The notes under the pieces: model-generated
Database searches by the model: none
Seen by the model: the letters and a program-made list of their open reading frames with translations, nothing else
What the model was told of the DNA's origin: nothing
Part shown: positions 8,380 through 17,800 of the stretch, piece by piece
Layout of the letters: each line of letters opens with the position of its first letter
Numbering within the stretch: position 1 is the stretch's first letter
Program-made: the position numbers and the translations under genes
IMG/VR virus record: IMGVR_UViG_3300021425_000049
Location: 1 to 54,909 of that record
From: a virus
Length of the DNA stretch: 54,909 nucleotides
Strand: one strand, 5' to 3'

Positions 8380-9342
8380 ATGGCAAAAGCAAACAAATTT
8401 GAAGAAATGCTTGAGCGCCTAGTAAACGAAGATCGTGCAGGTGCAGAAGAGCTATTTCATGAAATCGTGGTAGAAAGATCACGTGAGATTTATGAAAACC
8501 TACTTGCAGAAGATGAAGAAGTTGAAGAAACAACTGACGAAGAAGTAGATGAGTCTGCAGAAGACGAGCTAGATGAATCAGATGATGAAGATCTAGATGA
8601 AGCAACTGACGAAGAAGTTGACGAAGCAACTGACGAAGAAGTTGACGAATCATTTTTTGATGAAATGGGCGGTGACCCAGCAGACGACATGATGGGTGAC
8701 GTTGAAATGCCTGGTGCTGACGAAATGGGCGGCGACATGGGCATGGCTGGCGATGACGACATTGAAGACCGTGTAATGGATCTAGAAGACGAACTAGAAG
8801 CATTAAAGCAAGAGTTTGAAGCTATGATGGACGGTGAAATGGACGACGAAGAGCCTGCAGATGACATGGACATGGACATGGACATGGGCGACGAAGAGCC
8901 TGCAGATGACATGCCAATGGATGTTGATTCAGAAGAAGGCGACGACGAAGAAGAAGCTGAAGAAGAATCAACTGAAGAAGCAGTTGATAAGTCAGAAACT
9001 GAAACAATGCGTGAATATGTTGAAAAAGTAACTGCTAAAATGGGCGACAATGGTGCAAACACTCAGTCAACTGTAGCAAGTGCAAACAACATGGGTGGCA
9101 CAGCAGGTAATATTGCTCAGTCAGCAACAGCTAGCGATCCAGAAGTAGGCGCTGGTAAAAAAGTTGCAGGTTCAGCATTAAATGATCAAAACCCAAAAGA
9201 AGATTCGGCTGGTAATATTAACACACCAGGCGGTAAAGCGGCAAAAGCAATGAAAGCTATGCCAAAAGGCCACGGCGCTGAGAAAAAAGGCGCAGGTGAG
9301 ACTGCCGACAGTAGTGCAGGAAGCACAATTAGCGGCAACTAA
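8380..9342 (+). CDS. Highly acidic prohead core protein, gp67/gp68-type
   Basis: A 320-aa protein with an extreme acidic centre. The N-terminal 40 residues (EEMLERLVNEDRAGAEELFH, then a helix with ERSREIYENLL) resemble the helical start of T4-type prohead core proteins. Residues 45-215 are Asp/Glu-dominated with internal repeats: EEVDEATD units at about 55-90 and MDMDMDMGDEEPADDM at about 163-178. The last 90 residues are Gly/Ala/Lys-rich. It lies directly before the protease and scaffold genes with AAGGAG before the ATG. The likely role is an internal core/scaffold component degraded during maturation. The assignment is by position, charge and N-terminal resemblance; low complexity prevents a firm call. 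Confidence 0.6.
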   Translation: MAKANKFEEMLERLVNEDRAGAEELFHEIVVERSREIYENLLAEDEEVEETTDEEVDESAEDELDESDDEDLDEATDEEVDEATDEEVDESFFDEMGGDPADDMMGDVEMPGADEMGGDMGMAGDDDIEDRVMDLEDELEALKQEFEAMMDGEMDDEEPADDMDMDMDMGDEEPADDMPMDVDSEEGDDEEEAEEESTEEAVDKSETETMREYVEKVTAKMGDNGANTQSTVASANNMGGTAGNIAQSATASDPEVGAGKKVAGSALNDQNPKEDSAGNINTPGGKAAKAMKAMPKGHGAEKKGAGETADSSAGSTISGN

Positions 9343-9352
9343 GGACTGATTG

Positions 9353-9976
9353 ATGAGATTACTAAACGAACATTTGAGTTTCGACCAAGCTAAAATAGTA
9401 GTTGAGTCTGCTAATGAAGGTAAAGATCTTTATATGAAAGGTATTTGCATTCAAGGCGGCGTTAGAAACGCAAACCAGCGTGTTTATCCCGTTAATGAAA
9501 TTGGCAGGGCTGTCACCACGCTCAGCGAGCAAATTAGCGGTGGCTACTCAGTGTTAGGTGAAGTTGATCATCCAGACGGTCTAAACATTAACCTTGACCG
9601 TGTGTCACACATGATTTCAGAAATGTGGATGGACGGACCAAATGGTTACGGAAAACTAAAAATCCTACCTACTCCGATGGGAAATCTAGTGAAAACAATG
9701 CTTGAAAGCGGCGTTAAACTAGGCGTCTCATCGAGAGGTAGCGGTAATGTTACAGAAGATGGTAGCGGTGAAGTTTCAGATTTTGAAATTATCACTGTAG
9801 ACGTTGTGGCGCAACCAAGCGCCCCAGGCGCATACCCAACACCGATTTACGAACACCTTATGAATGCTCGCGGTGGTTATAAGGCGTTTCAAACATCTAG
9901 GGAAGTTCAAGGCGATAAACAGGCACAGAAGTATTTAAAAGAGAGCTTATTAGGTATAATAAGCAAACTCCAATAA
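9353..9976 (+). CDS. 21: Prohead core protease gp21 (S77 family)
   Basis: A 207-aa serine protease that matures the prohead by cleaving scaffold and capsid proteins. GEVDHPD supplies the catalytic His (H73), GVSSRGSG the nucleophile (S126/S127), and FEIITVDVVAQPSAPGA is the following conserved strand. T4 gp21 is 212 aa, so it is full length. The frame is open from a TTG at 9350, but the ATG at 9353 sits 7 nt after AAGGA and is preferred. It follows the acidic core gene closely and precedes scaffold and capsid in the usual T4 order. Confidence 0.93.
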   Translation: MRLLNEHLSFDQAKIVVESANEGKDLYMKGICIQGGVRNANQRVYPVNEIGRAVTTLSEQISGGYSVLGEVDHPDGLNINLDRVSHMISEMWMDGPNGYGKLKILPTPMGNLVKTMLESGVKLGVSSRGSGNVTEDGSGEVSDFEIITVDVVAQPSAPGAYPTPIYEHLMNARGGYKAFQTSREVQGDKQAQKYLKESLLGIISKLQ

Positions 9977-9993
9977 CGAGGAGAGGATAGACA

Positions 9994-11088
9994 ATGTTAG
10001 ATGCTTTAAAATCACTCTTCGAAAACTCAGCACTATCGGAAGAAGTGCGCACTGAACTAGAAGAGGCATGGAACGCAAAGGTGAAAGAGAATCGCCTAGC
10101 TGTAACCGCTGAACTACGTGAAGAATTTGCTAAAAAATATGAGCATGATAAGAATACAATGGTAGAAGCTATTGATTCTATGATCTCAGAAAAACTTAGT
10201 GAAGAAATTGCAGAGTTCCAGGAAGATCGTAAACAACTTGCAGAAGCAAAAGCAAAGTTTGCGGTAGCAAAGCGTGAAAATGCCAATCTAATGAAGACTT
10301 TTGTTAGCGAACAGCTAGCCAAGGAAATCAAAGAACTACACAAAGATCAAAAAGCAACAGCAGATAAATTTGTTGCTCTTGAAGAATTTGTTGTAGAATC
10401 ACTAGCTAAAGAATTAGCAGAGTTTTACGAAGACAAAAAAGATCTTACGGAAACAAAGGTTCGCCTTGTCCGTGAAGGTAAAGCACACATTGACAAAGTT
10501 AAATCAGACTTTGTTAAGAAAAGTGCTAAACTTGTATCAGAAACTGTATCAAAAGGGCTTACTAAAGAGATTACAGCTCTTAAGGAAGACATTGAAGATG
10601 CACGTAGAAACGACTTTGGTCGCAAGCTATTCGAAGCGTTTGCTAACGAATATCAGCATTCTTATCTAAATGAAAAGAGTGAAACTGCAAAAATGTTGAA
10701 AGTAATTGCTGCAAAAGACAAGCAATTAAAAGAAGCAAAGCAGGCTGCGGGTAAAGCAATAGAACTTGCAGAAGCACAGGCTAATCAGAATAAAATGATT
10801 ACCGAAAGTGTTCAACGCAAAGACAAAATCACAGAGTTAGTTGCTCCATTAAGCAACGATCAACGTGAAATTATGACAGACTTACTGGAATCAGTTCAAA
10901 CTAGCAGACTACAATCTGCGTTTGACAAATACCTACCGTCAGTTATTGACAGTAAAGGTCCAGCGAAGAAGAAGGCAGTTTTAGCAGAAGGCAAAGAAGT
11001 AACAGGCAACAGACAACAAACAAATGACGTTAAAGCAGGCGCAGACCACAATGTGGTAGATCTAAAACGCCTTGCTGGATTGAGTTAA
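9994..11088 (+). CDS. 22: Prohead scaffold protein gp22
   Basis: A 364-aa, almost entirely helical, Lys/Glu-rich coiled-coil protein. Repeated segments such as KELAEFYEDKKDLTE and KEIKELHKDQK mark the coiled coil. The family forms the internal scaffold around which the capsid protein assembles and is destroyed by gp21. The C-terminal segment (DQREIMTDLLESVQTSRLQSAFDKYLP) is the part best conserved in T4-type gp22. AGGAGAGG lies upstream of the ATG. It is one transcription unit with gp21 and gp23. Confidence 0.88.
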   Translation: MLDALKSLFENSALSEEVRTELEEAWNAKVKENRLAVTAELREEFAKKYEHDKNTMVEAIDSMISEKLSEEIAEFQEDRKQLAEAKAKFAVAKRENANLMKTFVSEQLAKEIKELHKDQKATADKFVALEEFVVESLAKELAEFYEDKKDLTETKVRLVREGKAHIDKVKSDFVKKSAKLVSETVSKGLTKEITALKEDIEDARRNDFGRKLFEAFANEYQHSYLNEKSETAKMLKVIAAKDKQLKEAKQAAGKAIELAEAQANQNKMITESVQRKDKITELVAPLSNDQREIMTDLLESVQTSRLQSAFDKYLPSVIDSKGPAKKKAVLAEGKEVTGNRQQTNDVKAGADHNVVDLKRLAGLS

Positions 11089-11098
11089 GGAGATACCA

Positions 11099-12280
11099 AT
11101 GTCAGAACTATTAGAAAGCCGTTGGAATGATACCAAGTCAGCACTTCTTGAAGGCCTAGGTGGCACAAAGAAAGCAGTTATGGCTACTACACTTGAGAAT
11201 ACTCGCAAGTATTTGGCTGAGACTGCAACAGCAGGTGCTACTTCAGCAGGTAACATTGCAACTTTAAACCGTGTGATCCTACCAGTGATCAGACGTGTAA
11301 TGCCAACAGTTATTGCAAACGAACTAGTTGGTGTGCAACCAATGACTGGTCCAGTTGGCCAGATTCACACTCTACGTGTTCGTTATAGCGATACACAAAA
11401 CGCAACTGGAACAGACAATGATGTAACAGCAGGTGATGAAGCACTAAGCCCATTCAAAATTGCTGAAGCATATTCAGGTGATGGCACAGCCGGTAAAGCA
11501 GCAGCAACAGCAGCTCTTGAAGGTAGTGCAGGTAACCGTCTAAGCATCCAGATCTTAAAGCAAACAGTTGAAGCTAAAACTCGTAAGTTGAGCGCACGTT
11601 GGACTTTCGAAGCTGCACAAGACGCACAGTCACAGCACGGCATCGACGTAGAAGCAGAGATCATGGCTGCTCTAGCACAAGAAATCACTGCTGAAATTGA
11701 CCAAGAAGTTCTTGGTTCACTAGATTCACTAGCTGGTGGAGCTGCTGAAACATACAACCAATCAGCGGTATCAGGCACAGCCACTTTCGTTGGTGACGAA
11801 CATGCTGCTCTAGCTGTTCAGATCAACAGAGTGTCAAACCTAATCGCTCAGCGCACACGCCGTGGCGCTGGTAACTGGGCAGTTGTTAGCCCATTTGCGC
11901 TAACAATTCTACAGTCAGCGACAACTTCAGCATTTGCTCGCACAACTGAGGGCACATTTGAAGCACCAACAAACACTAAACTAGTTGGAACTCTAAACAA
12001 CGCAATGAAAGTATATGTAAACACATATGCTGGCGACGATGCAGCAGTTCTAATCGGTTACAAAGGTTCAAGCGAATCAGATGCAGCGGCATTCTACTGC
12101 CCATACATCCCGCTAATGAGCTCAGGTGTTGTTCTAGATCCGTCAACATTCGAACCAACCGTATCATTCATGACACGTTATGGTTATGTTGAACTAACAA
12201 ACACTGCGTCATCGCTAGGTAACGCAGCTGACTACCTAGGCAAAGTTGATATTACTGACACAGCAGTAAGCTTCAGCTAA
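11099..12280 (+). CDS. 23: Major capsid protein gp23
   Basis: A 393-aa precursor. The start of the folded part (NRVILPVIRRVMPTVIANELVGVQPMTGP), TRKLSARWTFEAAQDAQSQHGID in the middle and the closing SFMTRYGYVELTN segment are typical of T4-type capsid proteins. LAE at 39-41 fits the gp21 specificity (I/L-x-E), which would release a short propeptide. T4 gp23 is 521 aa; this version is compact and has no room for a T4-style long insertion domain. An AAGGAG ribosome site precedes the ATG. Codon use is less AT-biased than in the flanking genes, as expected for a highly expressed product. A strong terminator follows. Confidence 0.95.
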   Translation: MSELLESRWNDTKSALLEGLGGTKKAVMATTLENTRKYLAETATAGATSAGNIATLNRVILPVIRRVMPTVIANELVGVQPMTGPVGQIHTLRVRYSDTQNATGTDNDVTAGDEALSPFKIAEAYSGDGTAGKAAATAALEGSAGNRLSIQILKQTVEAKTRKLSARWTFEAAQDAQSQHGIDVEAEIMAALAQEITAEIDQEVLGSLDSLAGGAAETYNQSAVSGTATFVGDEHAALAVQINRVSNLIAQRTRRGAGNWAVVSPFALTILQSATTSAFARTTEGTFEAPTNTKLVGTLNNAMKVYVNTYAGDDAAVLIGYKGSSESDAAAFYCPYIPLMSSGVVLDPSTFEPTVSFMTRYGYVELTNTASSLGNAADYLGKVDITDTAVSFS

Positions 12281-12302
12281 GTCTATGTAGACATAAAAAT
12301 AC

Positions 12303-12329
12303 AAAATAGGCCCTACGGGGCCTATTTTT
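12303..12329 (+). terminator. Rho-independent terminator of the capsid operon
   Basis: Perfect 11-bp stem (12303-12313 with 12318-12328) closed by a TACG tetraloop of the UNCG class and ending in five Ts. Confidence 0.92.
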
Positions 12330-12358
12330 ATGATAAGTAGTTCTAGTGGAGATACAAT

Positions 12359-12556
12359 ATGCCAATTGGAACAATTTACAAATATAATTCAAAAAGAAAG
12401 TTCAGTGTAATTAGACCTAAAGAATGGAAGACTGAATTGTTTGATGTCTTGTTTGAAACAAAAAGTTTTGCATGTAAATTAGGGGACAAAGTTGAGTATG
12501 ATGAAAAAGTAGTCAACGGAAAAAAATATGCAGAAAATTTAAAAAAAGTTGAATAA
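12359..12556 (+). CDS. Small diverged cold-shock-domain protein
   Basis: A 65-aa protein whose whole length follows the cold-shock (OB) fold pattern: GTIYKYNSKRKFSVIRP aligns with the strand 1 to strand 2 region, LFDVLFETKSF with the RNP2 strand, and LGDKVEYDEKVVNGKKYAENLKKV with the last strands. RNP1 and RNP2 are degenerate: KGFGFI has become RKFSVI and VFVHFS is absent, so only one of the usual stacking aromatics is kept. It may still bind RNA or single-stranded DNA through its basic surface, or have lost that role. GGAG lies 7 nt before the ATG. It stands between the capsid terminator and the promoter of the ncRNA at 12597. Confidence 0.6.
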   Translation: MPIGTIYKYNSKRKFSVIRPKEWKTELFDVLFETKSFACKLGDKVEYDEKVVNGKKYAENLKKVE

Positions 12557-12561
12557 AAAGG

Positions 12562-12590
12562 TTGACCTACTTAGGTTTATTTGCTATATT
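12562..12590 (+). promoter_or_regulatory. Host-type (sigma70) promoter of the ncRNA
   Basis: TTGACC (12562-12567), a 17-nt spacer, then TATATT (12585-12590) preceded by TGC, an extended -10. The predicted start is near 12597. It differs from the late octamers around it, so early expression by host RNA polymerase is implied. Confidence 0.8.
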
Positions 12591-12596
12591 ATAAAC

Positions 12597-12847
12597 ATAA
12601 CAAAGACGACGGTCCGAGTTAGATAGTGCAAGGAAACGCTGCTTGGTAGAGGCAGTAACTTGGCTAGTAGCTGTAGTGGCAGCGCATGAGCATGGAGACA
12701 TGAAGATGCGTATTTTGGAAGTAACTATCCGATGCTAGGCTCCGCTGAATTAATGGACAGGATCTGTTGAGGCGGTTGTTGGTAATCCTTAATCCAACCT
12801 ATCAATATTATAAGGAAGGTCTGCTATATTTTAGCAGGCCTTTTTTT
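12597..12847 (+). ncRNA. Novel structured non-coding RNA, about 250 nt
   Basis: Bounded by the promoter at 12562-12590 and a strong terminator, with no ORF of note. The GC content is well above the flanks. Supported helices are CCGAGUUA with UAACUUGG enclosing a CUGCU/GGCAG hairpin (about 12614-12663); GCUG/CAGC; CGCAU/AUGCG enclosing CAUG-GAGA-CAUG with a GNRA loop (about 12686-12713); CCGC/GCGG enclosing ACAG/CUGU (about 12742-12776); and GUUGG/CCAAC near 12778-12798. It does not match tmRNA, RNase P, 6S, tRNA or self-splicing intron cores that I know. Its role is unknown; an early regulatory RNA acting on host or phage functions, or a packaged RNA, are possibilities only. Confidence 0.75.
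12816..12847 (+). terminator. Rho-independent terminator of the ncRNA
   Basis: GGTCTGCTA (12818-12826) pairs with TAGCAGGCC (12832-12840), extended by two A-T pairs, 5-nt loop, then a run of seven Ts (12841-12847). Confidence 0.92.
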
Positions 12848-12875
12848 ACACATTATAACCCATTTTTTCTTATTT

Positions 12876-12883
12876 GATAAATA
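12876..12883 (+). promoter_or_regulatory. Late promoter octamer GATAAATA with long structured leader
   Basis: The start is predicted near 12889, giving a 76-nt leader. The leader can fold as GUCUA/UAGAC (12889-12893 with 12935-12939) enclosing two hairpins, one with a GCGA tetraloop (12901-12910) and one UGCAG/CUGCG (12918-12934). It contains CTGCGTAGACCT (12930-12941), nearly repeated before the gene at 21680. Confidence 0.6.
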
Positions 12884-12964
12884 CTTATGTCTAACAGCGA
12901 GCCGCGAGGCGGACTTATGCAGGAACCCACTGCGTAGACCTAGAACGTCAAAAAGGAGAAAACA

Positions 12965-13330
12965 ATGGGACGTCCAGTAAATAAAAGAAACTTCGGTGCA
13001 ACCGGTGTTGATGCAACACCTACAGTGCCAATTAGATTCCACGATGGATCAAGCCTTATTGAAGGTAAAATACTTTCACAAAGAGGAACAAACAAATTTA
13101 ACTGCTCAAACGACGGTGATACAATCACAAGAATTTGCAGATTAACATCAGATGGTTCTGCTCCAAATGCAGAATTTGAAGCACAAATAATCGGTATAGC
13201 AGCAGGCGGTAATGCAGTAGCTATTAAAAAACTGTTTAACAGAACAGCAGTTGATTATGATAACAATCGTTATACATGGACAACTGAAGACGACTCGACA
13301 GAATCACTACTACGTTTGACAGCTATCTAA
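12965..13330 (+). CDS. Conserved small virion protein
   Basis: A 121-aa protein beginning MGRPVNKRNFG, a start I associate with small structural proteins of marine T4-type phages placed after the capsid gene. The rest is beta-rich and neutral (DGDTITRICRLTSDG, then YTWTTEDDSTESLLRL). No enzymatic motif. AAGGAG precedes the ATG, after a 76-nt structured leader with its own late promoter. It heads a run of appendage genes and could be a neck, whisker or fibre-attachment part; the exact role is unknown. Confidence 0.6.
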   Translation: MGRPVNKRNFGATGVDATPTVPIRFHDGSSLIEGKILSQRGTNKFNCSNDGDTITRICRLTSDGSAPNAEFEAQIIGIAAGGNAVAIKKLFNRTAVDYDNNRYTWTTEDDSTESLLRLTAI

Positions 13331-13341
13331 GGACTTTATAG

Positions 13342-14553
13342 ATGGCCAGCAAGATTCAACGATTAGGCGTAAAGGATTATAGGATTATTCTAGATACCGT
13401 AGGAGATGTCTCTGGCGGTGCTGATAATGCTTCAATCACATTGGATGTTGGTGAATTTGGTGCTGTTAATATAACCGGAGCACTAGATGTTGCCGGTGAA
13501 CTTACTTCTATTTCTAGCACAGATTTAGAAGTTTCTGACAACATTATCTACATCAACGTTGGAGGTGGATCAGCAGGTGGTATACCTAACACAAATCCAT
13601 TATTTGGACAAAGTGGTATCACTATAGAAAGATTTGCCATAGACGGTAATAATCCGCAGCTAGTCTTTGATGAAGCGTTAAGAACAATTGATGGTTCAAA
13701 CTTTGGTGACCCTAGTATTTTACCAGGTAGAAAAGGTGCATTCAGTTTCCAATCTGAAAATTCAGGAGCAGATCCTGATACTAGACTTAGAACAAATTTT
13801 GGTTTATGGACACAGAGTGTAAGTGTTGCAGATGATCAAAATCTATATTTGTTAAACAACCAAGCTACGGCAGGAGCAAATGTAGGAGATGCAGCTGAAG
13901 CTACCACAGGTATTGTTACAGTAAGAGGAACTGCATGGGAATTAGATGGTGGTAGCACTCTTGTTCCATATGAGGAAAGAGTATTTCCATATGAAAACAG
14001 AGATGCAACTAGAAAGATTATCAATGTAGACGGTAATCAGGATAGACTAGCAAGTCCTCCAGATCAGGATGCATTAGTAACAGTTAAAACATTAACAGAC
14101 TATGTAAGAGATTATCACGAGTTCAATTACCAAGGTAAAATTGCAAAAGATTATATTTTTGGTAGTGAAACCAAAGTTGAAATTTTTGATGATGACGCCG
14201 ACGGATTAGGTTCATTTAGAATCGACGTAGACGTTAACGGATCACCAAGTGCAAAGTTTTATTCTACAAGAGTAGAATTAAATCAAATACAAGTTTCGGC
14301 AACTGAAATATCTTCTATCGGTGCTAATACAAGTGTAACACTTAGAGGCAACGGCGAAGGTGTTGTAGTAGACGACTTCCAAGAGTTTACAGTTCAAGAT
14401 CCTCTTACTGTTGATACACCAGTAGCAGGAACAAGAGTTTATGCTAATACTTTAGCAGACGGAGGCACAGGACTTTACTTTGCACATCAAGACGGAACCA
14501 GAGATGAATTAGTTAGTAGAAATAAAGCATTACTTTTCAGTATAATATTTTAA
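13342..14553 (+). CDS. Tail-fibre-like virion protein
   Basis: A 403-aa, beta-rich, Gly/Asn/Asp-rich protein. The N-terminal segment holds a fibre-type repeat (VNITGALDVAGELTSISSTDLEVSDNIIYINVGG) common in marine phage fibres and baseplate appendages, and DNASITLDVGEFGAVNI precedes it. Later segments (LVTVKTLTDYVRDYHEFNY; GTGLYFAHQDGTRDELVSRNKAL) resemble modules in other cyanophage fibre genes. It probably forms a trimeric fibre or part of one. AAGGAC is the ribosome site. The next gene follows after 10 nt. Confidence 0.6.
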   Translation: MASKIQRLGVKDYRIILDTVGDVSGGADNASITLDVGEFGAVNITGALDVAGELTSISSTDLEVSDNIIYINVGGGSAGGIPNTNPLFGQSGITIERFAIDGNNPQLVFDEALRTIDGSNFGDPSILPGRKGAFSFQSENSGADPDTRLRTNFGLWTQSVSVADDQNLYLLNNQATAGANVGDAAEATTGIVTVRGTAWELDGGSTLVPYEERVFPYENRDATRKIINVDGNQDRLASPPDQDALVTVKTLTDYVRDYHEFNYQGKIAKDYIFGSETKVEIFDDDADGLGSFRIDVDVNGSPSAKFYSTRVELNQIQVSATEISSIGANTSVTLRGNGEGVVVDDFQEFTVQDPLTVDTPVAGTRVYANTLADGGTGLYFAHQDGTRDELVSRNKALLFSIIF

Positions 14554-14563
14554 GGAAGCAAAA

Positions 14564-14896
14564 ATGGCAATAGCGAATACAACAATAAATTTAACAGACA
14601 CTTTGATACTAACTGTTCCTGCTGATAAGTCTTATGCTATTACTACTATTTTGGTTTGCAACACTGCGGTAGACGACGGAACCGGTTTAAGCGATACAGG
14701 ATTTGACATGCATGTTATTCCAAATGGACAAACAAAAACTGATACAAATCTAGTTATCAATAATGTAAGAGTAGCAGCGGAAGATACATTTACTTTTAAT
14801 GTAGAAAGAATAGTATTAGAACAAGGCGATAGCGTGGTATTTGTTGGTAGAACACCGACAAATTTAAGTGCAACAATTAGTTATTTGGAAGTGTAA
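14564..14896 (+). CDS. Small beta-sandwich virion protein
   Basis: A 110-aa, Thr/Val/Asp-rich, all-beta protein. The layout (NTTINLTDTLILTVPADKSYAI, then TFNVERIVLEQGDSVVFVG) looks like a compact beta-sandwich used for decoration or fibre-tip trimers in phage virions. No catalytic motif. AAGGAAG precedes the ATG. It is closely spaced in the fibre operon and its stop directly precedes the ATG of the giant gene at 14897. Fibre-associated is the best inference; the family is not identified. Confidence 0.55.
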   Translation: MAIANTTINLTDTLILTVPADKSYAITTILVCNTAVDDGTGLSDTGFDMHVIPNGQTKTDTNLVINNVRVAAEDTFTFNVERIVLEQGDSVVFVGRTPTNLSATISYLEV

Positions 14897-17800
14897 ATGA
14901 AGTTTTTTAAGAGACAAACCATACATGAGAGAAAGGTCGGAGACGGTAGTATAATACTGACTGCTGACGGTAATGTTGAAATTACTCCTCCAAGCGGAGA
15001 GGTAACAATAGATGGTAATGTCAACATTTCCGGAGATGCCTCTGGACCAAAAACAACTGATGTATTATATGTTAGCCAAGATGGCGACGATGCAAACGAT
15101 GGGCGCAGCGAAGGAAAGTTTGGTGCTAAAAGAACTATCAAAAGTGCAGTAGAACAGTCTGTTCCTGGAACAACAATTATTGTTGCACCAGGTGATTACT
15201 ATGAAAACAATCCAATTACTTTACCTGACTTTGTAACTATAACAGGGCAAGGCGAACTACGTAATACAAGAATATTTCCAAAAAATAACACACAAACAAT
15301 TTTTTATGTAGGTAACGGTTGTTATCTATACCAGTTAACATTCCGTGGTTTAAGATATCCAGGCTGGTGTGCAGAAATACGTCCAGGCACACTTTGCACA
15401 ACCTCACCTTATATTCAAAACTGCACAAACATGAATGGTCCTTGGCTTAATGATGGAACAGAATTTATACCTTTTGAAACAGTTCAAATAGAAGGCATCG
15501 AACCTAGTGCAAGACCACTGATGGTTGAGGATTATCCAGATTTACCATTTGACAAACAAATAAATGACACTGGCGGCGGTGGAGGTATGTATGTCGATGG
15601 TGACGCATACGATCCTGCTTCGCTTGTGTTTTCATTTGTTGCAGACGCATTTACGCAGATTGCTCAGGGTGGTATAGGATTCTGGATTGATAACTTTGGT
15701 TATACTCAAATCGTTTCTTGCTTTACAGTTTTCTGTTCAACAGGATTTAAAACTACAAACGGCGGTTACCTGTCAATTTCAAACTCAGTTAGTGACTTTG
15801 GATTAGAAGGTTGTGTTGCTGACGGGTTTTATCCAATTGCATACACCACAGCAAAACCTACCCAAGACTATTTTTCAAGTGTAGCTAGTGTGACTGTAGA
15901 TAATCCTGGCGCAGGGTATACATCAGCACCTACAGTTACTTTTGAAGCACCTGAAGGTGCTGGCGGAATTACTGCTACAGGCACAGCAGACATTGATAAC
16001 ACAACAGGTAGAGTTTCTGGAGTAACAATTCTAAATGGAGGAAGCGGGTATACTAGAATTCCTTCAGTTACATTTTCAGGAGGCGGACCTACTGTTGACG
16101 CCCAAGGTATTGTAAACTTATCAAGTAACACAGTTATACAAATTGACAGTTTGAGAGACAAGCCGGCAACAGGTAGTATTATAAAATTCCAAGAGGACGA
16201 CACATACTATTTCATTACTGGTTCTGAAATAGTTCAGCCTCCTTTTGTTTACGATGAGGACGTATGTAGAAGAGATACAAGGCGAATAATTGATGCTGTA
16301 ACCGGGGATGTTGTTCTAGGAACAACCTATCAATCTCAAGCAGCAGCTACAAGTTATTTACGTGCTACAGCAAGCAAAGTTTTACTCGATCAATTAGCAC
16401 CTACAGTTTATGCATTAGAAGCAGCTAGAGACTACATGAAAGCTGAAATTACTAATGAAGCAATGAAGGATGAAATTGATCAGCGCTTTAACATTATTAC
16501 CAGCACATTAAATGCGGGTGATAGCAGTGTTATACCAGAAGCTGGCAGTGATTTGGTTTTAAATGATCTACCAGATATTGATCCAGGTATAAAACAAGCT
16601 AAAGACAACATCTTAGATAATAGAGATTTTATTATTGAAGAAGTAACTGCATACATAAACGATCAGTTTACAGAACTCAGCTACAACCAATTGCAATATG
16701 AAGAAGATATGCAAAATCTAATAAAAGGTATTGCAATGTATGTTGCTTTAGGCAGCAATCAACATGTTGTTAGATTAGGACAAGAAATTGAGATTAGAGC
16801 TAGATTTAAAACATTGTATATCAACAGTTTTAAATTTATACAAAATGCACTAGAAAATCTTGCTCAAGTCCAAGCAGATGCTACAGCTTTAGAGCGTGTA
16901 ACTGAAGGAATGAATACGTTTGTTAACATCACAGACGATGGCGATAGCAGTCTTATTGTAATCGATATTCCAAATCACGATGGTGCATCAGGAACTTCAA
17001 ATCCAAAAGACGCAAAGGATCAATTGCTTGCAAACAAAGATTTTATAACAGCTGAATTTGTTGCCTATATACAAAATGAAAATCCTGATTTTACAATTGA
17101 TGCAGCACAGTTTGAATTAGACTTTGAAAGATTTGTAGAAGCATTAGCATTTGACGTGTTGTATGGTGGCGATAGTGCTACAGTGCAAGAAACCAAATAC
17201 TATTATGGAAATTTTGATTTTACTGCTCTAGAGTCAACTGAATTACAAACAATGGTTGATGCATTTGCAAGAATGAGATTTGTATTAGGAAGAGTTGTTA
17301 GAGGACTATTTGTAACAAAAACACCAGGCAATGCTGAATCACAGGACTTTTCACAACTAACAGCAACAGCCAGTGAAGCTGATGCTATTGATGCTTTGTT
17401 ATTCAACACACAAGATGTTATTGAAAATCTTACACTTACAAGATTGCCTACTGAAAAAACATATCCAGTTTTTGAAACAGAAGCGCAAGCATTGCAAGAT
17501 GCAGCAAACACAGTATTAGGCCAAGAAACAATAATTATAGCTAATGCACAAGCAGATATAAATGCTACATATCCTACGCTTACTTACAACATAGACAAGT
17601 GTAAACGTGATGTAGGATATATTATTGATGCTGTGTATATTGATGCACAATTGGAATCAAACCACAACAGTATTACAGCCGGTCTTGCTTATCACAGAGC
17701 AAACACTGCGTATTTGAATGTTGAACAAAAGCCAGCAACAATTATAGCATTATTAGAAGCTAAAAGATTGAGTGTAGATGCAGCAGCTAGAGATGTAAAT

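Noticed and set aside
8490-9062. Long minus-strand frame of mostly Ser opposite the acidic core gene
   Set aside because: A mirror of Asp/Glu codons on the other strand; it has no ribosome site and an extreme low-complexity product.
9350-9352. TTG start one codon upstream for gp21
   Set aside because: The adjacent ATG at 9353 has ideal spacing to AAGGA.
12597-12847. tmRNA, RNase P RNA, tRNA or group I intron in the ncRNA
   Set aside because: No T-loop, tag reading frame, P4-type conserved cores or intron guanosine-binding core could be found, and it carries its own promoter and terminator.
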